Shown one piece after another: positions 37,874 to 43,135 of a DNA stretch of 43,135 bases. Source of the stretch: Mycobacterium sp. 852002-51057_SCH5723018 (lineage in GTDB: Bacteria > Actinomycetota > Actinomycetes > Mycobacteriales > Mycobacteriaceae); contig NZ_LZIR01000112.1 in the NCBI RefSeq assembly GCF_001667035.1, positions 1 through 43,135 of the forward strand. Direction: 5' to 3'. The translations under genes were made by a program, and so were the position numbers. How positions within the stretch are numbered: position 1 is the first letter of the stretch; each line of letters begins with the position of its first letter. The notes below the pieces were generated by a model. That model did not search any database. It had not been told where the DNA came from and saw only the letters and a list, made by a program, of their open reading frames with translations.

Positions 37874-39390
37874 GCAACCGCCCGGCAGTCGATGCCCGGC
37901 TGCGGTGGGGGTGGCGGGAGCGCAGTCACCGTCTGGGAAGTGGTGGGCGACGTGGTCGCCGGCGCTGCGGGAGTGGTGCTTGCGGGGGCACTGGTCGAAC
38001 TGGTGGCTGGCGGGGTGGCGCTGGACGAGCTCGGGGGCGCTGTGACGTTGGGTTCCGTTGTCCCGCCGGTGGTCGACGGGGTCTGGGGGCCGGGCGGCGA
38101 GGTGGCGCGGGGCGGCGGACATGGCGGCAGTAGGGAGTTGGCCGACAGTTGGCGCAACTGCCCGATGGCGTCATCCAGGGTGCCGGCCGGAAGGCCGGCC
38201 TGAACCTGGGCGCGTTCGGGAGCGCGCAGATCCTGCAGTTGCATCAGCCGGCAGTCGAGGTGACCGCCGGTCTGGCTGGAGCTGATCAGTGATAGCTCGT
38301 TGCGGGCGTTCAGGCAGCCGATCAGATAGGGCTCGTGCAGGGACATGCCCAGCAGCGACCCCTGGATTCCGCGCAGGATGGACACCATGCCGTTGTATTC
38401 GGCGACGTAGTAGTTGCTGCGGATGATGGCTCGGCCGATGCCCAGCCCGGCGAGCACCAGCAGCACCACCAGCGTGACAACGACCGCCATCCGCCGTCGC
38501 GACCATCGCGACTGTCGCGGTGTCTCCTCTTGTGGCGGAACGCGTTTGGCGACATCATCACGGGGCCTGATGGCCGAAGCGCGGCCGGCGGAGGTGTTGG
38601 GCAGCGTCAGCTGGTCGTCGTCACCGGACACGGCGCCGGCGAGGATAGGTTGGGTCTGGCCGTAGTCGTAATCGACGACGTCGGCGACCACCACGGTGAC
38701 GTTGTCCGGGCCGCCTCCGCGCAGCGCCAACTCGATCAGGCGATAGGCAGCCTCGGATACATCGGGGATCTGCAAGGCCTCCAGGATGGTTTCGTCGCTC
38801 ACCGGGTCCGACAGCCCGTCGGAGCAGAGCAGGTAGCGATCGCCGGCGCGCGCCTCGCGCATGGTCAGGGTGGGCTCCACCTCGTGGCCGGTCAGCGCCC
38901 GCATGATCAGTGAACGCTGCGGATGGCTATGCGCCTCTTCGCGCGTAATCCGCCCTTCGTCGACCAAGGTTTGGACGAACGTGTCGTCCTTGGTGATCTG
39001 GGTCAGCTCGCCATCGCGCAACAGGTAGCCCCGCGAGTCGCCGATGTGCACCAACCCAATCCTGTTGCCGTCGAACAGGATTGCCGTCAGTGTGGTGCCC
39101 ATCCCCTCGAGGTCGGGCTCCATCTCGACCTGCGCGGCGATTGCGGAGTTGCCGGCGCGCACCGCCGCGTCGAGCTTGGTGAGCAGGTCGCCGCCGGGCT
39201 CGTCATCGTCGAGGTGGGCCAGCGCGGCGATCACCAACTGGGACGCCACCTCGCCGGCGGCGTGACCTCCCATGCCGTCGGCCAAGGCCAATAGCCGTGC
39301 GCCGGCGTAGACGGAGTCTTCATTGTTGGCGCGCACCAGGCCGCGATCGCTGCGGGCGGCATATCGCAGGACCAGGGTCACGAGCGCCAC
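37870..39390 (-). CDS. pstP: PP2C-type Ser/Thr phosphatase PstP
   Basis: The 506-aa protein has an N-terminal metal-dependent phosphatase domain (about residues 5-240) with the motifs DGMGGHAAGE, GDSRGYLL, SDGLSDPVSD and GGPDNVTVV, which supply the metal-binding aspartates. A transmembrane helix lies near residues 300-322 (AVVVTLVVLLVLAGLGIGRAI), followed by an extracellular domain and a long Thr/Pro-rich tail of variable length. It dephosphorylates PknA, PknB and CwlM, so it is the brake on the operon's kinases. The GTG at 39390 gives the expected ALVTLVLRYAARSDRGLVR start. Confidence 0.97.
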   Translation of the reverse strand: MALVTLVLRYAARSDRGLVRANNEDSVYAGARLLALADGMGGHAAGEVASQLVIAALAHLDDDEPGGDLLTKLDAAVRAGNSAIAAQVEMEPDLEGMGTTLTAILFDGNRIGLVHIGDSRGYLLRDGELTQITKDDTFVQTLVDEGRITREEAHSHPQRSLIMRALTGHEVEPTLTMREARAGDRYLLCSDGLSDPVSDETILEALQIPDVSEAAYRLIELALRGGGPDNVTVVVADVVDYDYGQTQPILAGAVSGDDDQLTLPNTSAGRASAIRPRDDVAKRVPPQEETPRQSRWSRRRMAVVVTLVVLLVLAGLGIGRAIIRSNYYVAEYNGMVSILRGIQGSLLGMSLHEPYLIGCLNARNELSLISSSQTGGHLDCRLMQLQDLRAPERAQVQAGLPAGTLDDAIGQLRQLSANSLLPPCPPPRATSPPGPQTPSTTGGTTEPNVTAPPSSSSATPPATSSTSAPASTTPAAPATTSPTTSQTVTALPPPPPQPGIDCRAVA

Positions 39391-39445
39391 TCCTTGATCC
39401 CGGCCCGAAAACCTGCCGGGCCGGCACCATCGTCGTCGGCGCGGG

Positions 39446-39913
39446 TCACGGGCGCAGCTCGATTGCCGTCTTGCCGATCCGAATCGGCGTTCCTATGGGG
39501 ACCCGTACCGCAGTCGTCACCTTCGCCCTGTCAAGGTAAGTGCCGTTGGTCGATCCTAGATCCTCGACGTACCATTCCGAGCCGCGCTGGGATAGCCGGG
39601 CGTGCCGTGTCGAGGCGTAGTCGTCGGTCAGCACCAGCGTCGAGTCGTCAGCGCGTCCGATCAACACCGGCTGCCCGCTGAGCGTGATGCGGGCGCCCGT
39701 AAGCGCCCCCTCGGTCACCACCAGGTAGCGCGCGGCGTCGCGTTCCTGGCGCGCGGGCAGCAGCGTGCCGCGCAAGGCCAGGCCGCGCCGAACCATGACG
39801 GCGCCGGTGGGTGCGTAGATATCGGTCCGCAATATCCGCAAGACGGACCAGATGAAGACCCATAACAACATCAAAAATCCGGCACGCGTCAGCTGCAGTA
39901 CTAGTCCCTGCAT
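39446..39913 (-). CDS. fhaB: FHA-domain protein FhaB (FipA)
   Basis: The 155-aa protein has one N-terminal transmembrane segment (GFLMLLWVFIWSVLRIL) and a C-terminal FHA domain (about residues 60-150) with LIGRADDSTLVL, STRHARL and LGSTNGTYLDR. FHA domains bind phosphothreonine. In M. tuberculosis FhaB/FipA links FtsZ and FtsQ under oxidative stress and is a PknA target. The ATG at 39913 has an AAAGGA ribosome site and gives the M. tuberculosis length. Confidence 0.95.
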   Translation of the reverse strand: MQGLVLQLTRAGFLMLLWVFIWSVLRILRTDIYAPTGAVMVRRGLALRGTLLPARQERDAARYLVVTEGALTGARITLSGQPVLIGRADDSTLVLTDDYASTRHARLSQRGSEWYVEDLGSTNGTYLDRAKVTTAVRVPIGTPIRIGKTAIELRP

Positions 39914-40035
39914 CTGGCGTCCTTTCCGTCCTGGCGCCGCACCTGTCGCGCCCGTGACTCCGAGCACAGCAACGTCACGATACTTTGACGGTGGTCGACG
40001 CGGGGCGCAGCCACGGCAGCTTTAAGGTCGTGCGT

Positions 40036-41718
40036 TCAGTGAATGCGAACGATGATCTCCGAGTGGCCCAACCGGATCACGTCGCCGTCGGCCAGTTGCC
40101 ACTCCTGGACCGGTGCGTTGTTGACGGTGGTGCCGTTCGTGGAGTTGAGGTCGGAAAGCAGCGCGACCTGCCCATCCCAGCGGATCTCCAGGTGGCGGCG
40201 CGACACACCGGTGTCGGGCAACCGGAACTGGGCGTCCTGGCCGCGGCCGATGATATTAGAGCCCTCGCGCAGCTGGTAGGTGCGGCCGCTGCCGTCGTCG
40301 AGCTGCAGGGTCACCGACGTTCCGGCGGCTCCGTAGCCGCCCTGCCCGTAACCGCCGTAGCCGCCGCCCGCCGGCTGGCCGTAGTCGGCCGGCTGACCGT
40401 ACTCGGCCGGCTGGCCGTATTCGGGCCCCTGGTATTCGTAGTCGCGGTGGGCGGTTTCGGGGTATCCGCCGCCTTGGGGCCCATAGCCCCCGCCGGGAAC
40501 GCTTTCGGCGTATTGGGTGTAGTCGCCGGCGCCGTACTCCTGCTGGCCGTATCCCCCGCCCTGCTGATAACCCTGGTCGTAACCGCCGCCCTGCTCGGGG
40601 TAGGCCGGCCGCGGCTGCTCGGGCGGGGCCGGTGGGGCGTAGCCAGCCTCGTCCGGGCGGGCCGGCCCACGACCGTAGTCGCCGTAGCCGCCGTAGCCCG
40701 GCTGGCCGCCGGCGGGCTGACCACCGGCGGGACCGCCGTAGCCGCCGCCCGGGCGATAGCCCTGGTCGTATCCCTCTCCGCCGTATCCGCCGGGCGCAGC
40801 AGGCGGTCGCTGCTCATATGGCGGCGGCGGGTAGCCGCCCTGCCCTTGGTCGGGGTAGCCGCGCCCCGGCTCCTGGTACCCGGGCGGTTGATAGCCGCGC
40901 TGGTCCTGATAGCCGCCCTGCTCGGGGTAGCCGCCCCGCTGGCCCGGGTAGCCACCCTGGTCCGGGTAGCCACCCTGCTCGGGGTAGCCGCCGCGCTGGT
41001 CCTGGTAACCGCCCTGCTCTGGGTAGCCACCTTGGCCTTGGTAGCCGCCCTGCTCGGGATGGCGAGGCGGTGGGTAGCCGCCCTGGGGTGGGTAGCCGCC
41101 TTGCTCGGGTGGGTAGCCGCCCTGGGGGCCCGGTCCGCCCTGCGGTTCGGGGCCGCGCGGATCGTCTTGCGGACGCCCGTAGCGGTCGTCGTAGTACTCG
41201 TCGCCGGGCCGACCTTGCCCCTGACCCCCGCGGTGGCTCGAATTGTCAGTCATTGCTGCTACTCCTCGTTCTGCGCCGAACGCGTGATTTGATTGTGGCC
41301 GGAGCGGATGGTTGACCGTCGGGCGGGGCTCGACGTCGGGGTTGACAGCACCGCGGGCGCGGTACTGGCCGGTATGCAAGCTCGACGACCGCTCGAACCG
41401 GACGACGACATCACCATACGTTTGCCACCCCTGTTCATAGATATAGTCGGTCAAGTACCTCGCGAAGGCGCTCGACGTGAGATCCGGATCAGCGCCCACC
41501 TTCTCAAAGTCGTGCATACCGAGGGTAATGATGTATTCGTTGGGCGCCAAAAGGCGGTTTCCCTGGAGTGCGCGGACACCGTCCTCGGCTTCCCGGCGCA
41601 ATAGAGCTTCAACCTCTTGGGGGACGATCGATCCCCCGAATACCCGGGCGAACGCGTTGTCGACCGTCGCCTCGAGCTTGCGCTCGATGCGCTGAACGAG
41701 CCCCTTTTGGCTACCCAT
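40036..41718 (-). CDS. fhaA: FHA-domain protein FhaA with a Gly-Tyr-Pro-Gln repeat linker
   Basis: The 560-aa protein has three parts: an N-terminal DUF3662 domain (residues 1-125, ERKLEATVDNAFARVFGG), a long low-complexity linker of about 300 residues of GGYPEQGGYQDQ-type repeats, and a C-terminal FHA domain (about 480-560) with IIGRGQDAQFRL, VSRRHLEI and NSTNGTTV. In M. tuberculosis the FHA domain binds phosphorylated MviN and holds back lipid II export. It is the first gene of the operon that ends with pknB. The repeat linker is the part expected to vary most between strains. The ATG at 41718 has a GAAAG site close upstream. Confidence 0.96.
   Translation of the reverse strand: MGSQKGLVQRIERKLEATVDNAFARVFGGSIVPQEVEALLRREAEDGVRALQGNRLLAPNEYIITLGMHDFEKVGADPDLTSSAFARYLTDYIYEQGWQTYGDVVVRFERSSSLHTGQYRARGAVNPDVEPRPTVNHPLRPQSNHAFGAERGVAAMTDNSSHRGGQGQGRPGDEYYDDRYGRPQDDPRGPEPQGGPGPQGGYPPEQGGYPPQGGYPPPRHPEQGGYQGQGGYPEQGGYQDQRGGYPEQGGYPDQGGYPGQRGGYPEQGGYQDQRGYQPPGYQEPGRGYPDQGQGGYPPPPYEQRPPAAPGGYGGEGYDQGYRPGGGYGGPAGGQPAGGQPGYGGYGDYGRGPARPDEAGYAPPAPPEQPRPAYPEQGGGYDQGYQQGGGYGQQEYGAGDYTQYAESVPGGGYGPQGGGYPETAHRDYEYQGPEYGQPAEYGQPADYGQPAGGGYGGYGQGGYGAAGTSVTLQLDDGSGRTYQLREGSNIIGRGQDAQFRLPDTGVSRRHLEIRWDGQVALLSDLNSTNGTTVNNAPVQEWQLADGDVIRLGHSEIIVRIH
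40330..41170 (-). repeat. GGYPxQ/GGYQDQ low-complexity repeats in fhaA
   Basis: This in-frame stretch encodes many 5- to 9-residue units built on Gly-Gly-Tyr followed by Pro or Gln and then Glu/Asp-Gln. The units are imperfect tandem copies. The other strand is open across the region only because of this composition. Boundaries are approximate. Confidence 0.85.
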
Positions 41719-41799
41719 CTTTCAGCGCTCGCCCGCAGTTGTCGTGGTGTGTCGCGGGCGCGAGGCAAACGAGCCGCCCGCGTGTCGTATCACCCCAGC

Positions 41800-41805
41800 A
41801 TGTTA
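41800..41805 (-). promoter_or_regulatory. Candidate -10 element of the fhaA-pknB operon
   Basis: On the minus strand TAACAT fits the TANNNT pattern and lies about 80 bases before the fhaA start. No convincing -35 is present. The 254-base gap between fhaA and tRNA-Leu shows no other gene I can support. Confidence 0.3.
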
Positions 41806-41924
41806 TCGGGACACCGCGACGCTGCGGCACCTACGGAATTCTGAGAATCGCATCGATGCAGGTCAGAGGCCTGGGCCGGAGGCGTGCTTCGGGCGGGAAC
41901 GGCCCGCGGAAGCCTCCGAGGCGA

Positions 41925-41955
41925 TTGCGGCGCAGGGCCATTAGAGTGGTATGGT
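41925..41955 (+). promoter_or_regulatory. Candidate promoter of tRNA-Leu
   Basis: TTGCGG (41925-41930) and TATGGT (41950-41955) are 19 bases apart; the mature tRNA starts 18 bases further on. A second TANNNT hexamer (TAGAGT, 41942-41947) has no matching -35. Confidence 0.4.
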
Positions 41956-41972
41956 CCATCGGTTGTTCGTCC

Positions 41973-42058
41973 GGGCGAGTGGCGGAATGGCAGACGCGCT
42001 GGCTTCAGGTGCCAGTGTCCTTCGGGACGTGGGGGTTCAAGTCCCCCTTCGCCCACCA
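41973..42058 (+). tRNA. leuT: tRNA-Leu (CAG)
   Basis: An 86-base class II tRNA: acceptor GGGCGAG pairs with TTCGCCC, anticodon CAG in CTGGCTTCAGGTGCCAG, a long variable arm (TGTCCTTCGGGACG), T-arm GGGGGTTCAAGTCCCCC, and an encoded CCA at 42056-42058. It marks the point after which gene order departs from M. tuberculosis. Confidence 0.97.
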
Positions 42059-42177
42059 AGAGCGGTTCTTCGAGCCCACGGCCATGGCCACGTCGCTCAC
42101 ATGCGCATCGCGCGGGAGGCACCACTCGAAGCGAGCCGGTATGCCTCAGACCGAATGTCGGTGTTGCGGCACAGCTT

Positions 42178-42531
42178 TCAGCGCGGCAACGGGCTATAGA
42201 AAACCAAGCCGTTGCCCTTGTTGTCGTAGACCACGGCGCGCCGTTCGTGTGCATCGTTGTAGGGGCCTTGCACGATGCCACCACCGCTGGCCTCGACAGC
42301 CTTCGCCGCGGCGTCGACGTCAGCGGTCTTGATACCGACCACGACTTGGCCGTGTATGGGATGGTCGACCGCTGTCGCGAGCGCGACGGTGACCGGGCCG
42401 CCGTCGAGGGCCGCAAAATGGGCTCCGTCGCGAAACTTCAGCGGCATCCCGAGGGTCTCGCTGTAGAACCGTATCGATTCGTCCAGGTCGTCGGTCGACA
42501 AGACGATCATCCGTATTTCGTGTTCGCTCAC
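42178..42531 (-). CDS. VOC/glyoxalase-fold protein
   Basis: A 117-aa protein of the vicinal-oxygen-chelate superfamily, with two beta-alpha-beta-beta-beta halves: IRMIVLSTDDLDESIRFYSETLGMPL and VVVGIKTADVDAAAKAVEASGGGIVQGPYN, ending VVYDNKGNGLVFYSP. VOC proteins include glyoxalases, dioxygenases and antibiotic-binding proteins; the substrate here cannot be told from the sequence. The GTG at 42531 begins SEHEIRMIVL. It is divergent from the next gene with a 38-base gap, so the two may share control. Confidence 0.85.
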   Translation of the reverse strand: MSEHEIRMIVLSTDDLDESIRFYSETLGMPLKFRDGAHFAALDGGPVTVALATAVDHPIHGQVVVGIKTADVDAAAKAVEASGGGIVQGPYNDAHERRAVVYDNKGNGLVFYSPLPR

Positions 42532-42569
42532 TGCTGCCTCCCGCGGCCGGGTCGCCTTACCCTAGCTCC

Positions 42570-42836
42570 GTGAGCAACGAGCGAATGCCCGGCGGGGTCG
42601 TCCACCAGCTGCCCGCCGATTTGTGCGAAGCGCTGACCGCCAATTCCACGGCACTGGCTGCGTGGAAAGACATCACGCCCTTGGCGCGCAACGAGTTCAT
42701 CTGTTGGGTGGAAGACGCCAAACAAGAGACGACCCGAAAGCGCCGCATCCGCCGAACCCAGGAGGAGCTGGAGGAAGGCAAGCGACGGCCCTGTTGCTGG
42801 CCGGGCTGCAAGCACCGCGAGCGCACCGCCGGATAA
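42570..42836 (+). CDS. Short YdeI/OmpD-associated-type protein
   Basis: The 88-aa protein (HQLPADLCEALTANSTALAAWKDITPLARNEFICWVEDAKQETTRKRRI) resembles the C-terminal domain of YdeI/OmpD-associated proteins, which have the WxxLTPLxRNExxxWI motif and a basic tail RRTQEELEEGKRRPCCW. These proteins are often small and of unknown biochemical role. The C-terminal CCWPGCKHRE adds three cysteines that could bind metal; this is inference. Start GTG at 42570. Confidence 0.8.
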   Translation: MSNERMPGGVVHQLPADLCEALTANSTALAAWKDITPLARNEFICWVEDAKQETTRKRRIRRTQEELEEGKRRPCCWPGCKHRERTAG

Positions 42837-42886
42837 GCGCGGGGCGCGCTCTCCCCCAGCGAGGTGTATGTCACGCGCCGTAGGAA

Positions 42887-42915
42887 TTGTGGGGTTCGCC
42901 TGTCCGACTTACGGT
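42887..42915 (+). promoter_or_regulatory. Promoter of the MCE gene
   Basis: TTGTGG (42887-42892) and TACGGT (42910-42915) are exactly 17 bases apart. The start would fall near 42922, three or so bases before the MCE ATG, so the transcript may be almost leaderless. Confidence 0.6.
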
Positions 42916-42924
42916 GTAGAGGCC

Positions 42925-43135
42925 ATGTCGTCGCCTGTGCAGTTCAATTCTGCCCGCACCCCGCCGTACAGATTGATCACCTACGCCGTGCTGCTGGTGT
43001 GTGCGGTGATTCTGGTGTTGGTGTACGTGCAGTTCCGGGGTGGCTTCACGCCGAAGGTGAAGTTGACGATGGTGGCGTCGCGGGCCGGGTTGGTGATGGA
43101 TCCGGGGTCGAAGGTCACCTATAACGGGGTGGAGA
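42925..43135 (+). CDS. N-terminal part of an MCE-family (MceA-like) protein, cut by the window edge
   Basis: The frame is open from the ATG at 42925 to the right edge, 70 codons. It has a short N-terminus, a transmembrane helix (LITYAVLLVCAVILVLVYVQF) and the beginning of the MlaD/MCE domain (TPKVKLTMVASRAGLVMDPGSKVTYNGVE). MCE proteins form periplasmic tubes that carry lipids or sterols to an ABC permease encoded by yrbE genes. The residues VMDPGSKV are typical of MceA subunits. The gene directly upstream is not yrbEB, which is unusual, and a promoter lies immediately before the start. Confidence 0.85.
   Translation, partial: MSSPVQFNSARTPPYRLITYAVLLVCAVILVLVYVQFRGGFTPKVKLTMVASRAGLVMDPGSKVTYNGVE

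Noticed and set aside
40330..41170. Regular short repeats in this region looked like a CRISPR or VNTR array.
   Set aside because: The repeats are short, imperfect and in frame with fhaA. There are no unique spacers of constant length and no cas gene.
39985..41292. A 435-codon open frame on the plus strand opposite fhaA, rich in Ala, Val and Leu.
   Set aside because: It exists because the fhaA repeat codons lack stops on the other strand. It has no homology I recognise and no ribosome site, and fhaA is clearly the real gene.

Overview
The window is the replication-origin region of a mycobacterial chromosome, most likely a slow-growing species. Gene content and order match the block that runs across the origin in Mycobacterium tuberculosis (Rv3909-Rv3921c, then dnaA to fhaA). 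The proteins are close to those I remember from M. tuberculosis: PknB has 626 aa, FhaB 155 aa, RodA 469 aa, and PbpA keeps the same catalytic residue numbers. GyrA carries a 420-residue intein at its active-site tyrosine, a trait known from M. leprae, M. kansasii, M. gordonae and relatives and absent from M. tuberculosis. I do not assign a species.

Left arm (1-9317): the end of an Rv3909-like protein, then murJ fused to a pseudokinase, sigM with its anti-sigma factor, trxB2-trxC behind a good SigH-type promoter match, cwlM and a convergent Rv3916c homologue. A 55-bp tandem duplication separates the sigM module from trxB2.

Origin core (9584-20626): on the minus strand rpmH, rnpA, yidD, yidC, jag, gid, parA and parB form a tightly packed series with three parS sites. 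On the plus strand dnaA, oriC, dnaN, recF and a dciA-like gene run the other way. Next come gyrB and the intein-containing gyrA, an Rv0007-like gene, tRNA-Ile, a very small ORF not usually annotated, tRNA-Ala, cwsA, ppiA, an Rv0010c-like gene, crgA, an Rv0012-like gene and a TrpG/PabA-type amidotransferase.

Phospho-signalling operon (31799-41718, minus strand): fhaA, fhaB, pstP, rodA, pbpA, pknA and pknB. From pstP to pknB every junction is a 4-bp ATGA overlap. These genes join Ser/Thr phosphorylation to wall elongation. Two known targets of the pathway, CwlM and the MurJ pseudokinase, lie in the left arm, so kinase, phosphatase, FHA readers and effectors all sit within about 40 kb of oriC.

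Right edge (41973-43135): after tRNA-Leu the order departs from what I remember for M. tuberculosis. It holds a VOC-fold protein, a short YdeI-type protein and the 5' end of an MCE gene that has its own promoter-like sequence and no yrbE gene directly upstream.

I found no CRISPR array, IS element, prophage or clearly new multigene system. The most useful leads are the intein, the parS sites that encode the N-terminus of Gid, the palindrome and DnaA-box cluster upstream of the Rv0010c homologue, the small ORF between the two tRNAs, and the MCE start at the right edge.
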